Origin: Proteles cristata cristata
Lineage: Eukaryota > Chordata > Mammalia > Carnivora > Hyaenidae
Assembly (NCBI GenBank): GCA_017311185.1
Contig: JAESUZ010003487.1
Span: 1,708,001 to 1,772,000 of the forward strand
Length of the DNA: 64,000 nt
Direction of reading: 5' to 3'
Under the pieces are notes generated by a model. The model saw nothing but the letters and a program-made list of their open reading frames with translations, was not told the DNA's origin and ran no database searches. The translations under genes and the position numbers were made by a program. Of the stretch, positions 42,826 through 54,464 are shown piece after piece. Numbering within the stretch: position 1 is the stretch's first letter; each line of letters opens with the position of its first letter.

Positions 42826-43042
42826 CATGGCACCTGGGTTGCTCAGTCCGTTAAGTGTGTGACTTCTGCTCATGTTCATGGTTTTATAGCTCGTGAGCTC
42901 GAGCCCTGCATCAGGCTCTGTGCTGACAGCTCAGAGCCTAGAGCCTGCTTCGCATTCTGTGTCTCCCTCTCTTCTGCCCCTCTTCTGCTCATACTCTGGC
43001 TTTCTCTACTTCAAAAATAAACAAACATTTAAAAAAAGTTTC
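42826..43042 (+). mobile_element. CanSINE, right arm of a head-to-head pair
   Basis: Starts ATGGCACCTGGGTTGCTCAG and ends CAAAAATAAACAAACATTTA. With the preceding antisense copy it forms an inverted repeat with arms of about 210 bp and almost no spacer. Confidence 0.9.
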
Positions 43043-43114
43043 TTAAAAGGGAGTTAAAATGAACTGATGGGTTAATCTTAAGCATAACTGATGAAGGAAC
43101 ATATAGGACATGCC

Positions 43115-43262
43115 ATATATTTCTCAATGATTCATCACCCCACTAGATATAAACTCCAAAACATCAAGGGTATTGTTCCTTCACATCTGTACCACCAGTG
43201 CTTAACATAATGCCTGGAAAGTATCCACTGCTCAAAAAAGATTTCCTAAATGAACAAAGGAT
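43115..43262 (+). repeat. L2 3' end
   Basis: CCCACTAGATATAAACTCCA, GTACCACCAGTGCTTAACAT, AATGCCTGGAAAGTATCCAC and TTTCCTAAATGAACAAAGGA follow the L2 end closely. Confidence 0.7.
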
Positions 43263-43383
43263 GTTAAATGAATCCAGGTAGAGAAATCCAGAAGGCACTT
43301 GGAAATATGGGTCCATGAATGTTGGAGAAATCTTGTCTCTTGACATGGATTGGACTACATAGATTGAAGAAGGATGATTATGA

Positions 43384-43537
43384 ATAAGGCAGTTAAGGCC
43401 CACATTGAGCTCTGTGCTGACAGCTCAGAGCCTGGAGCCTGCTTTGGATTCTGTATCTTCCTCTCTCTCTCTCCCCCTCCCCTGCTTGTGCTCTTTCTAA
43501 GATACATAAACATAAAAATGTTTAAATAAAGCAGCTG
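43384..43537 (+). mobile_element. 5'-truncated CanSINE
   Basis: The body at 43398-43524 starts inside the element (GAGCTCTGTGCTGACAGCTC) and runs through GGAGCCTGCTTTGGATTCTG and the CT-rich part. The flanks AATAAGGCAGTTAA and AATAAAGCAGCTGA look like an eroded target duplication. The lack of the pol III promoter head means it arose by truncated reverse transcription. Confidence 0.82.
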
Positions 43538-45464
43538 AAATCATTAGGACTGACATTTTCCAAATCCTTAAGAAGTCTAGCAAAATTAGGTAGAAGAAAT
43601 TCCACTGAGTTCACCAACGTTACAGGTCAATGCCAACGGAGAGGTGACGATGCAGTCCGTGCTTACAACCTCTCCCAGTTTGAACAAGACGTATACAACC
43701 TGCAAAGTTGAAAATGCCTTGTTCCTAAAATCATGGAAACAATATTGAAGGGGCATCCATGTGGAGTGTTAAAGGAGGCATCTCTGTACTTGAAGGGAAG
43801 CCAGACTAGATAATCTCTCAGTTTCCTTCTAATTCTCTAATATATATCATAATCCTATGACTTAAGTAGGGAATAGGGAACAATGGTAGATTCATGTAAA
43901 AATGAAATGAGGAACACAGTAGTGGATGCAGCAACAGAGCCAACCAAAATTTATTTCAGAGTGGGAAAGACAAGCATAATAAAAATATAAGAGAGAGCTA
44001 AGATACTCTAGGGAGAAGAAACACATGTGAGCCAGGGAACTGGTGAAGCGCTGGCCATGACCCCACCCTATCTTGCTAGAAAGAATGGATGGACCATTTC
44101 ACCTCCTAAACAAGACCATGCCACACACAGCATAACAAGACTGTACACTAGACAACTACTCTTCTGTCTCCTTTGCCTCGTTATTCAGACGTTAATAGAT
44201 TACAAGAAAGTAAAGCTCGTGTTTATCAGAAAGTCCTAGGCAATTCTTGTGCTGAAAAGTCACCATTTCAGTTTCAGAGACATCAAGAAAAGACACGTAT
44301 ATTCTAGCCCCGGCACTTAGATCTCACAAAGGATTATTTTTTTGAAAGAAAGCATATAAATCAGGCAACATTTTGCTGAGAAGTAAATTCTTTTTATCAG
44401 TAAAGGAAATTTGTGGCCTGATAGTGACAGAACATGGCCCTCTCAACTTAGAATATGCTTTTACCTCTGCTACTGGTTTAGAAATACTTTAGAAATACAC
44501 AAAGGATTAAAAAAAAATGGGAGTTTGGTGCCTTAGGGAGTACCGCTAGTTTAAATAACACATGAAAAGTATTTATGAGCCCTTTTTTATGAGGTGGTCA
44601 AAGAAAAGACCATCCAGCATGTAACATAAGACTGGCTGAAGAAGAAAGCATTTCCAAACCACATTGGAGAGTTAAGCATGAATGGAATTTTATTTTAGTC
44701 TCTATTGCTTATTTAAATGAATGGCGTTTTCAGATGGGGCCTAAATGATAATGCAGATCAAGGTGAGGCTTGCCAGGAAGAATATATACTAGTCTATTAT
44801 TCAAAGGATGTTACTAGGTAATGTTGGAACAATCGAAAATACACGGGGTTAGCAAAAGGAGGCTTCTGGACAGGGTGAGTGGTTGTAATGCGCCTGAGTC
44901 CATTTTGAATTCTGTGGGTTGAGCGTTTGCTACAGTCAGTGCTTTGGAATTACTCCACGTTCAGCAAATGTGGCTCGGTTGTCTATACCCAGTTCTGCCA
45001 GGACACCACACACCCAGAACCGCAGCGAGCTCTAGCGCTCGGCCCAGTCGGCTCCAAACCATACTGGTCTTCATTCACTCCGTTGTTGCAACTGACCTCT
45101 CCAGAGAGTGCATGCCTTTAGCTTGATTTCTCCTAAGTGGTAATGGGTCTGAGCTAATCTCCTCACAATCTCCTTTCTGGATCTCTGTGTGACAAAGAGC
45201 ATGCCCTAGTGTGTGACAGCTGGCAAAGGTTATGGGCTGTGGATGCAGCCATGGAACAGAACAAAAATAACTGGCCCCTGGAGGCATTAAACGGAGATCC
45301 TAGGCCTCATTAATTTTCTGTCTTATAATGAGCATCTGCCGTGCAAGTTGTATCAATAACAAATTGTAATGGTAAAGTGTTCCCTCAGGCCACCAATTGA
45401 TGGAATTCCATAGCTGTGTCAGGAGTATTGATGTGTTCAGCCCTTAAATGAAAGCTAAATGCTC
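43538..45464. other. unique DNA, no gene seen
   Basis: No repeat was called. The open frames here are short (60-70 codons), overlap each other and have no recognised domain. Confidence 0.45.
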
Positions 45465-45545
45465 CTAGCTATTCACTCACTTATTTCACCAACATTGATT
45501 GAGCTCCAACTATACTCTAGGCACTGTGCTAGGCTGTAATTTAAC
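45465..45545 (-). repeat. L2 3' end (antisense)
   Basis: ATTCACTCACTTATTTCACC, ATTGATTGAGCTCCAACTAT and GGCACTGTGCTAGGC follow the antisense L2 3' end. Confidence 0.65.
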
Positions 45546-45641
45546 TTGTGTGATTTTCCACCGACCTCCTTTTGGATACTACAAACATAACGTGGTGTAT
45601 TAAATCTTAAGCTAGCATTTTTAGATTGGAAAAGAAAACCT

Positions 45642-45752
45642 GGGGGACCTGGCTGGCTCAGTAGATAGAACATGTGATTTTTACTCTCAGGGTCTTGAGT
45701 TCAAGCCCCACGTTGGGCATGGGGCCTACATAAAAAATTAAATAAAAAATTT
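45642..45752 (+). mobile_element. older, short CanSINE subfamily copy
   Basis: GGGGGACCTGGCTGGCTCAG, TGAGTTCAAGCCCCACGTTG and a short tail ACATAAAAAATTAAATAAAA mark an older carnivore tRNA-Lys SINE type without the long CT-rich segment of the other copies in this window. Confidence 0.78.
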
Positions 45753-47242
45753 CTTGTTTAAGAATTGGACGTAGAATCCATTGGATCATTAACATAACAT
45801 TCCTCCTCAAAAAGCCCATGTTTCAAGCTCAGAAGCATCAAGCGTGGGACATAATTTATAAATCTCACCTTTAGTAGAGGCATTATACTTAGAAAAACAG
45901 ATACACTCTTAGGCAACTTGTCATTTGTATGTCTTAGGTGTTAGGAAATGAAGCTTTCAGGAAATTCAGCAAAACCATTTCTAATCCCTTTTATAGAATC
46001 AAGTCAGTTTTGTTATCAATGTTCCTTTAAACATTCACTCTTTCCATTCCTTGCTCATCTACCTTCCTTACCCCCAAACTTTTTGTTTGCAGTGGATGGA
46101 CGGTGATAAAACTGATTCGCGCAAAGCTGGGATCCTTATCCTGCGCATTTAGAAGGGATAACATCCGCCTTGCCCAGAGCAGCTTGGCACACATAGAGCC
46201 CCCCTCCCTGATGCCCATCCTCCACTCCCCTTTCTTTCCCTCTATCCTTTTTGCCAGATGGAATAGTAGTTTACCAGCAGGAGGGAACTCCAGCCTGCTG
46301 CCGCCTCTATGTGAGGCCCCTGGATGTGGAACCAGAAGGTGTCTCCCCTTCAGTGGCTGTCAAGCCAGGACCGAGGTGAATGATCACTCCTTTGTCTAGT
46401 GGTGGGGGCCCTTCCCGGGGAGGTAAAGGTGAAGTTTAATGAGATTCTAATAAGAGTTAATCCACGATACCTCACTTTTCACTCCCGCAAAGTGATTTTT
46501 AGAATCGATCTTGCCATAGCAAATGCAGAGTAAATAAAAACAGGATGCTGCCTCCATGTGTTTGGCTGCTATCTTTGCCTTACCTGGTGGAGGCCAGGGA
46601 CTCCGGGTTTTGTGCCTCATCTCGCCCCAGGTTTACCAGCTCAGGGCCATGTGGCGGACAGGACTCTCAGTCTCATTATGGGTTTCCAGCCATATTTGAA
46701 AGGCAAGAATCTAGGATTCTTTTTTTCAAATAATCTGTCTTACAGCTTAGCAAATAACAACTGCGGCAAGCCCCTAGTTGTCTGATTTTTCTTTTCCTCT
46801 AAAATAAACAGTGCAGTTTCTCAAGCCTACCTGATTGATTAGAGGTCACTCTGTTAGACTTTATGCTCAAATTCTTCCCCAGAGGCAGGAATATTTTTAG
46901 TTTTAACGTGAAAAGATATAACAGCTGAATGCAACTCAGCCCCAGTTTCTTCAAGAATATTCTGAAATCTCTAATGATAACTTACTTTATTTAGATTGTT
47001 CCAGCAGCTTACAAGTCTTGAGCATGAAATCTGATGGGTGTTTTCCCAGGAAGCCACTTCAGTGCATCCTCATAAGGAGGTGGTAGGAAACTCTTCACAA
47101 AACAAAGCTCCCAGAAGACTCAACTGGGTAATCATTGTAAATATGAAGGCCACATATTACCAATCTGGGATAAACACTAAATCTAAAAAAACACTTTAAC
47201 TGATTTACAGAACTCTATATTTTTCTCCTTTTTTCTTTTTTA
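45753..47242. other. unique DNA, no gene seen
   Basis: No repeat was called. The 98-codon plus frame at 46103-46399 and overlapping frames at 46545-46785 have no recognised family. Confidence 0.45.
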
Positions 47243-47505
47243 GCGAAGTATAGTTGACACACAAAGTTACATTAGTTTCAGGTGCACAACATAGTGATCT
47301 GACAAGTCCATACATTATGCTATGCTCACCACAAGCGTAGCTCCCGTCTGTGATGGTACAACACACTTATAACACCACTGACTATTCCCTGTGCTGTTCC
47401 TTTCATCCCAGTGACTTATTCATTCCATAACTGGAAGCCTGTACCTCCCACACCTCTTCACCTATCTTGTACATACACCCACCTCCCTGGCAACCATTAG
47501 TTTTA
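47243..47505 (-). repeat. L1MA-type 3' UTR (antisense)
   Basis: GCGAAGTATAGTTGACACAC, TTACATTAGTTTCAGGTGCA, CAACATAGTGATCTGACAAG, TCCCTGTGCTGTTCCTTTCA and CTGGCAACCATTAGTTTT match the antisense 3' UTR of mid-age mammalian L1 elements. Confidence 0.8.
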
Positions 47506-47794
47506 AAACAATATTTTTACAATGATATTTTTTAATAAGCCATGGTTCAGCCACTGCACTGTCACCTGTATATTGAATGTAAGGACCGTTCTAGGTGCTG
47601 GAATATTTTGGCTTCATAGGGGGCAAGCTCACTGCAGCATCCAGGGACCTCTGAAAACAGCACTACCTCTGACTACTACCAACAAGGGATTAAAGAAGAT
47701 CCTTCTCTGCCTTGGGCATCACATCCACCAGTTTATGAAATGCTACAATAGCTGGTTGACTTTTCTATAATAGATTTTAAATGAGAGTCATTAT

Positions 47795-47875
47795 GTCCTT
47801 AATCCACTCATTTACTCAACAATATTGAGTACCAACTTTGGATTAGGTACTCTTCTAGCTTCTAGAGCCCCCCCA
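47795..47875 (-). repeat. L2 3' end (antisense)
   Basis: CCACTCATTTACTCAACAAT, ATTGAGTACCAACTTTGGAT and TAGGTACTCTTCTAGC follow the antisense L2 end. Confidence 0.58.
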
Positions 47876-48459
47876 TTCCTCTTACAGGAACTGCACTCCA
47901 CATTCTTACATTTATAAGCACTTTATCGAGATCATTTTCCAGACTGAACAGGGGTTGGGATGTCTGAAAAGGCTTTGGGTTGTCTCGAGCCAGCAACCGC
48001 CATTTTATACTGAGTCCATTAGTAATGCCTGTCGACATGTGTGGGATAGGGAGAAATCACGTACGAAGCTTTCCCTTGGTTTCACAGACACGTGGAGATA
48101 TGGTTCCATCGACCAGGGCTTGGTTATATTAGAAATATGACACCTGAAGATTGAGTCAAGTCATGCAGATCACTGGGGGGCGTCCTCATGACCGAGGCAC
48201 AAGACTGCTTATGGCAGTGTCTCCACATGGCCTCAAACTACTCCCATCTACGCATGCCCCCAAAGGCACACAGCTGCCCGGCATTGACACACAGGCTGGG
48301 GAGTGAAGGCAAAGGCAGTAGGGCATTTACCATGGTAGTTAACACTTCTAAATGTCTCTTAAACAGTGGAGAGCTTGGAGCTAATGAGAAAGGATTTTAG
48401 TTAAATTTCACCAATCATTCTGAGGAAAATGAAGAGTAATATGAGAAGCCATGATTTAT
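47876..48459. other. unique DNA, no gene seen
   Basis: No repeat or gene was recognised. Confidence 0.45.
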
Positions 48460-48900
48460 AAAGAGACTTTAGAGTCACACTGGCCTGAGTTCTAATTCTA
48501 ACTACACTGCTTGCCACCTGACTTCTTGAGCAAGCTCCTCAATTCGAGTCTCAGTTCTCCCATCTGTGACATGAAGGTTATGCTGCCTATGATCTCTTGC
48601 TCTTCCTTTTTTTTTTTTTTTTTTTTTTATTTCTAGGAGAGAGAGAGAGACAGCGTGAGCAGGGGAGGGTCAGAGAGAGAGGGAGTCACAGACTGAAACA
48701 GGCTCCAGGCTCTGAGCTGGCAGTCAGCACAGAGCCCGACGCGGGGCTCGAACCCACGAACCGCGAGATCATGACCTAAGCGAAAGTCGGACGCTTAACC
48801 GACTAAGCCACCCAGGCGCCCCGATCTCTTGCTCTTCTGATGGTTAAGTAAGATAATGTGTCTATCAGGGAGCCCAGTACCAAACAGAGACCAAACAGTG
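48460..48900 (+). repeat. MIR split by a young CanSINE
   Basis: The left part (48460-48605) has TTTAGAGTCACACTGGCCTG, GAGTTCTAATTCTAACTACA, CTTGCCACCTGACTTCTTGA and TCTCAGTTCTCCCATCTGTG. The right part (48838-48900) resumes with GATGGTTAAGTAAGATAATG, TGTCTATCAGGGAGCCCAGT. Removing the SINE and one copy of its target duplication restores the MIR order. Confidence 0.75.
48591..48837 (-). mobile_element. young CanSINE (antisense) with perfect 15-bp target duplication
   Basis: The body at 48606-48822 has a long T run (its A-tail) and consensus-like words GGGGCTCGAACCCACGAACC, GCGAGATCATGACCTAAGCG, AAAGTCGGACGCTTAACCGA and the intact head up to CCACCCAGGCGCCCC. Perfect direct repeats GATCTCTTGCTCTTC lie at 48591-48605 and 48823-48837. 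It shares subfamily variants (GGCAGTCAGCACAG; GACCTAAGCG) with the copy at 63689-63909. Confidence 0.95.
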
Positions 48901-48902
48901 TT

Positions 48903-49184
48903 AGAAATCTGCTTCTTATGGGGCACTTGGGTGGCTCGGTCGGTTAAGCATCTGACTTTGGCTCGGGTCATGATAACATGGTGTGTGGGTTCGAGCCCCG
49001 CGTCGGGCTCTGTGCTGACAGCTAGCTCTGAGCCTGGAGCCTGCTTCAGATTCTGTGTCTCCCTCTCTCTCTGACCACCTCCCTCCCCCCCCCCATTCAT
49101 GCTGTTTCTCTCTCTTTCTCTCCCAGAAATAAATTTTAAAAATATTAAAAAGAAAAGAAAAGAAAAGAAAGAAATCTGCTTCTT
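48903..49184 (+). mobile_element. CanSINE with perfect 15-bp target duplication
   Basis: The body at 48918-49169 starts TATGGGGCACTTGGGTGGCTC, has GGGTTCGAGCCCCGCGTCGG and GACAGCTAGCTCTGAGCCTG, a C-run at 49086-49094 and a tail of (GAAAA)n. Perfect direct repeats AGAAATCTGCTTCTT lie at 48903-48917 and 49170-49184. Confidence 0.95.
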
Positions 49185-50374
49185 TCTCACTTCCTAGAGC
49201 AAAACCTTCTGCCTTCATTTATTGACTGGAAAGAAACACAGGAGACCCAGCTCAGAGTTCTGTTGTCTAAGGCAAAAGGAAAAGTCTCAATAGAATCTTT
49301 CAACCCATTTGCTTATTCTACTATCTGTTGGTCCCATTCCATGTGAATGGCACAGTCTCCAGAAGGACAACGGTCGTCGAGCTCTTTATTATTACATCAT
49401 GCTTTAATCTCACATCCGTAGATTTTAGGTAAAGCCTACCAAGAACATTTGGAGAAGAAAATGTTTTTGCACTTCCTAAGTGTGTCCAATTTTTTTTAAA
49501 GGCAGAATTCCAATCTCACAGTCAGAAAATGTGGTGTTTAGGGTGGCAGTTATAATACTGTGACTATATTTCTCAAACCATAAATTGACATGTGGTCGGA
49601 CAAGCATAAAGTGTACTTTTGGAGACAGTGGGATAGAATATTTGAAATCAGAACTGGAAAATTTGGGACATATGAAGGCTATAAATAGTGGGCAGAGGCT
49701 GGGCTGGTTCCAACAGAGACTTGATTCCTACTAAGAACCACATAATTAGCCAGCCCCCATTTGTTATACATATAAATACTGGTACATAAGAAAGGCAATT
49801 GAAACCAGAATGGTAAACAAGCCAAGCCTGTGCCAGAGGGCTGCCTGGCACACACATTCTCTGTTCCCAGAGCTCCGTACGGGAGAAGGCTGTCCCGGAG
49901 AAACTGACAGCAGAGCTGGGAAAGAAAACATGAAAACCCAAACATTCCCAAAGCAGTGTGTTCACGGACATGAAACGGTCATCTTCTGTTATCCTTCGGG
50001 AGGAAGGTAGAATGATTTTATAGAGGAAGTTTTAACACATCCATGCCTTTTCCCAGGAGGAGAAGACCCATTAGGAAGTTCCTCCTGCGTAGACTGACAA
50101 AACAATGCTGTGGTCAGAGTAAGACAGAAGAGGGCTGGGGCAAAGAGTAGAAGCAGGCAGCATGCATTTCACAGAGCACACCTGAGGGGAGCTATGGGTT
50201 GTTGTTTTTTATTATTATTACTTTCACACTGTGTTTTAGAAATAAGGTATAGCACTCTCTGCAAAACATAATCAGGATCTCGATACCAGACTTGGACGAC
50301 TCCAACACAATGGCAGTGATAAGATGTGTGGGGCATAAACTAATCAGCATAACAACAGAAACGCCCTATTTGAT
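49185..50374. other. unique DNA, no gene seen
   Basis: Overlapping frames on both strands at 49648-50010 (107 and 90 codons minus, 66 plus) have no recognised domain. No repeat was called. Confidence 0.45.
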
Positions 50375-50530
50375 GAGCATGATTCATGGCTGGTACATAC
50401 CAGACACACTGCTAAGGGCCTCGCAAATATCCTCTCTTCATCTCTACAGCCCCTATTATCATCTCACTTTTAACAGGTAAGGCCATCGGGGCTGAAAAAC
50501 ATGCAGAGAAACCCTCCCACATTCACAAAA
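50375..50530 (-). repeat. MIR fragment (antisense)
   Basis: ACCAGACACACTGCTAAGGG, ATCTCTACAGCCCCTATTAT and CATCTCACTTTTAACAGGTA follow antisense MIR ('gtgccaggcactgtgctaagc...tcctcacaacaaccctatg...ccattttacagatgag'). Confidence 0.6.
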
Positions 50531-50679
50531 CTTCTACTAAATTATACTGTCTGAAACTGATTCTATGTCTTCAAATTCTGTGATTCCCAGGATAACATCA
50601 CAGCAAGAGGAAATATATTTCAGGAAGGACCAGAATGGAGACTATTCTCCCGCCCTTCTGACTCCTCACAGCAAAAGCA

Positions 50680-50815
50680 TCAGAACCACAAAGGAATGCT
50701 TTGAAAATATAGGTGCTTGGGCTCCAGCCTGCAATTTCTGATCTAGGGGGCCTGGATCTCTGTATTTTGAAGCTACCCACCCCCCCATCCTGCCCTGATG
50801 ATCCTCATACACACT
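50680..50815. repeat. MER5-type remnant
   Basis: GAATGCTTTGAAAATATAGG, TGCTTGGGCTCCAGCCTGCA, ATTTCTGATCTAGGGGGCCT and CTGTATTTTGAAGCTACCCA follow the MER5 order. A C-run marks the 'gctccccaggtga' region. Confidence 0.6.
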
Positions 50816-51531
50816 TCCCATGAAGAACTTCCTGACAAACTCTGCTATATCTGGCTAAGCTGCTACTTATTTCTTAGTGAGGAGGGATTAGAAATCAACA
50901 CTGAATGTTACCAGTAAGCCTCTGTTGTCTACTCAATGTAAATCCGCCCCGGATGAACATACAGTCGTGGCTACAGCCTTACATCCAGCGGCTCAGGCAT
51001 TTTCTAAGCACCTCTCAAGATTTTTGTATTCACTCTGTCCACTCTGGGTGACACATTATGGACTATTGCAATAAGCCAAAGTCAGATTAAGCCAAATTCC
51101 AGGTGAAGGAGCACCCCTTCTGGAATGCTCTGAAGATGACCAAGTTATGAAAAATGGTGGGGACGCAGCAGCAAGAGGTGCAGGTGTACCAACGCGAGCA
51201 CAACTCAAGTGGCTTTTGGAAAATGGAATGTGTACATTTTAAAATATGGAACACATACTTGGATTAAAAGGGAAAATTTTAAAAAGATGAATCCTTACAA
51301 AATGCTCAAAATAGGAAGGCAGAAAGGACGAAGAAAATAGATCCATTTCCAAAATCTTCATTTGAAAGTGTTTAGTGCTGCCACCATGGAGATGTGTGTG
51401 AAAAGGAAATGGGACCAAAATATCCAAGGTCGTATTTCTGTATAACTCAAGTCTCAGAGGTTATCCATTGCTTACTCTCTTGAATGTGCAGAACAATGGA
51501 ATTAAACGCGTTACACTGGGCTCTTGATGAT
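50816..51531. other. unique DNA, no gene seen
   Basis: No repeat or gene was recognised. Confidence 0.45.
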
Positions 51532-51567
51532 AGAAAAGAACATGATGCCAGAAAAGAACATGGTGCC
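51532..51567. repeat. 18-bp tandem duplication
   Basis: AGAAAAGAACATGATGCC (51532-51549) is followed directly by AGAAAAGAACATGGTGCC (51550-51567), one mismatch. Likely replication slippage. Confidence 0.9.
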
Positions 51568-51584
51568 AAGGGCAATTTATACTC

Positions 51585-51670
51585 CTAACTGGTCTCTGCT
51601 ACTCAGTGACTTAGGCAAAAGACGTAACTCCAATGCCTCGATTTCTCAGTCTGAAAATTTGGGGAGAGAG
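51585..51670 (+). repeat. MIR fragment
   Basis: TGCTACTCAGTGACTTAGGC, then CCTCGATTTCTCAGTCTGAA follows the MIR core ('ctgtgtgaccttgggcaag...cctcagtttcctcatctgtaaa'). Confidence 0.5.
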
Positions 51671-54464
51671 GAAGAGGGGGAATATTGGTAGATGAGAGAC
51701 ACCACATTTGTACTATACTTATGCTCTAATTGCAAACTACCCGCAGTTATGTACATTCTGTTTTATGTGCTTTATAAGAGTCAGATGTGGAATTCCCTGT
51801 GGTGGTGGTTGTTTTAACTCTCTAGAAACTTGAAGGGAAGTTAGAACTAAAAGGAAACGAAAGAAATAGAACTTAAGAATTAATGTTTTGAATATTTTCC
51901 TTCCTAATTTGTTTTGCAGAAAAATGGAATACAGACTATCATCAATGGAGTGCTTTCAAGTGAATCACAATCACATGCATGCGCAAAACCATCAGTGAAG
52001 TCTAGATGTGCAATTAAATGCCTAATTATGCTTAAAGAGCCCCTGCATTCTTTACTCCCTGACTATACCCTCAGGAAAACACACAGTGGCCTTCTGTCTC
52101 GAGTACGGGTTCTTTAAAGTGTTTAAATGCCATGAAAGTGCAACTGTGTGCCCAATTAGGGGTGCAATTGCTGGGTCAAAGCATGAAACTCCACCTATCC
52201 TCTGCCATGCTGGGTTAATGCTCCCGATTCTAGTTACCAACCCAAAGGGCAATATTAATCAGCTTTCTGTCATCATGGGGCTCGGTGAGAAGCATTGGAT
52301 GCTTATTCACTGCCAGTTTTAGAGACAGTCCAATGGAGGGGGCAGGGGGGAGTCAAACTTTGGTGTTTCCTTCAAGGGCTTTTAATTACTTCCTCAACTA
52401 AGTGACTGAAAATTATCCTCAGACACTGCTCTGTTGCATGGCGTCAGGTATTAGGCCAAAGGAAGACAAAAGGCTAGGAACTTCTCCTTCATTCCAGCTC
52501 TCAGTGCTAATCCTGATCATGCCCTTTTGCAGCCCATTGCAGACAAACTGTGGATGACTGAGACAGACTCACTTCTAAGGACCTCTGGTGCATATTCTGA
52601 AAAGTTTGTAGTAAGGATTTAAAATAGTGTAGCCTCTAATTTGGAAGTCACAGATAAATCTTTTCCATCAAAAGGCCTTACACTGGTTGGTCATCCACTT
52701 CCCTAGTTCCAACTGCTTTTCACAGATTTTTTTAAAGTAATTGCCAAGTCAGGTCATGGTCAGTAAGGGGATGGGCTAGATGGAAAAGTCCAGAGCCAAC
52801 AGTTAGAGAGCCACACGTTGTAGGGCAGCTAAGAAAAGGACGTCTCACTGGTGGGGAAGACATGTGTGGAGGGACGTGGGGAACAGTCAGGGAGAGGAGG
52901 ACTGATGTCAGGTAACACGTGACCGTCGCAGGAGAGGTCTTTCAGAGGCAAAACTTCAAGCTTTGGAATAAAAGCACTGGAGTCCCAAAGAAAGAGGTAA
53001 ATATAAGGAATCAAAGAGCGAGCGGTCCAAAGCAAAGCAAAAGAAAGAAGCCAGAGAACTCAATGCCTGATCAGAGTATGAGGACAGGGTTTGGCCATGA
53101 GAATCAAGACAAGAGGCCAGACATTGAAACGTTTCACTTAAAAACCTTTGACTGGACACTTACCATGCGTCATGTGGTGATTATAATGGTCAGTGTTGAT
53201 AATACAATGGTAAACTGGTTTACAAAAGTAATGGTCAGGAGGAGACCTGACAAGAGGCTTAGGATACTGAACACACGGCAATGGACTGAGGGAATTCTTT
53301 AGCTCTCTTTACAGCTTCCAAAGTCTGGGATAATATGCAAGTGGTTTATGCCAGAGGTATCCTGGAGCCACTGAATCAGGGCTGAAGTAGGTCCCTGACT
53401 TTCTGGTACATGTCTATTCTTCCCTCTTATTTGTCCAGGCTGCTGCTTGTCTACATTCCCAGTCTTGTGTTAAAAAGTAAAAGAAAAGCAAGCAAGAAAA
53501 AAAAAACAAAAAACAAAAAACAAAAAAACCCTGTCTTAACATGCCTTACCTCCTTCCTAGTTGGCTTAGGAACAAAAATTCCAGCTGTTGGTATTTCATG
53601 CCTCATCATGAAACAGAACCTGACCTCTCACTGGCAAAGTCGTCCCCCACAGTACGGTGGGCACACAGAGCTCTCTGGGCCCATCCCACAAACCTCCTCC
53701 TCGCTTTTGCCTAAAGAGCTCTGTGTGGCTGAGTCATAATCAAAACAGTTGCAGGGCTGAGAGGACAGTCCTCATCTCAAAAAGAAAAGCCGTGGCCATG
53801 CATCAACAGAAATGACAAACATGCATTTGTAAGGTAAATCTAAACAATTATGTAGAATTTATTCTTATCATCAAAATATCCAGACCTGATGGATAGCACT
53901 AATTCTATTGCCTCTCCTCTGATACTTGGAATTGCACATGACAGATAACATATATGGGTTTCTATTGATGTATAGAATGGGAAGGGACAGTCTAGACTGT
54001 AACTTGGCTATATGGAAAGTGGTGCGGTGGTAGGTAAGCCTTTTTTTTTTTTTTTGCAGATATCCACTTGGTCATAGTTATTGCTTATTAGTGGGTCTAA
54101 CATATTCACATGATTTTCCCCAACTATAACCAATGAGTCATGATAATTATGTGGTTTCCACTGCATTGGAGAAAACACAGAACTGGGAGAACCCCACACA
54201 GCTGAAGCTTCATTAGCCTAATGGGAAATCTGTCCCATGATAGATACAAGGCAGGATGCTAAAGTGGAGGCATTCAATGCCTGGGAAATCAGAATCATCT
54301 AGAACTAGATTCTGCCTTGAAACTTTACTTTTGTAAACATCCAATGGGTTCAAAAGAACTGAGAAAATTGGGGGAGGGGTGCCCTGACACACCATTACAC
54401 AGGGGCTTCCTGGGCTTATTTTTGATCACAATAAGCAGCCAACAGCACTGCCCTGCCTCCAACA
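51671..54464. other. unique DNA with one splice-acceptor-like site and poly-A
   Basis: At 51886-51919 a long pyrimidine stretch ends in TTTGTTTTGCAG, a good 3' splice-site-like sequence. No coding exon can be shown after it. A 127-codon plus frame (52919-53302) and a 109-codon plus frame (53410-53739) have no recognised family. An A-rich tract lies at 53489-53527, and the T-run at 54042-54055 is not attached to a recognised element. Confidence 0.45.

Noticed and set aside
48597..48779. Open frame ending ELAVSTEPDAGLEPTNREIMT, repeated at 63579-63866
   Set aside because: The same peptide appears wherever a young antisense CanSINE lies. It is SINE sequence, not a protein family.
48795..49218. 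131- and 100-codon minus frames rich in Arg and Glu
   Set aside because: They are antisense readings of a CanSINE; the Arg-Glu runs come from its CT-rich segment.
52919..53302. 127-codon Lys/Arg-rich plus frame
   Set aside because: No recognised domain, no splice sites placed sensibly, and biased composition from local A-richness.
54042..54055. T-run as the tail of an antisense retroelement
   Set aside because: No SINE or L1 body follows it and no flanking duplication was found.
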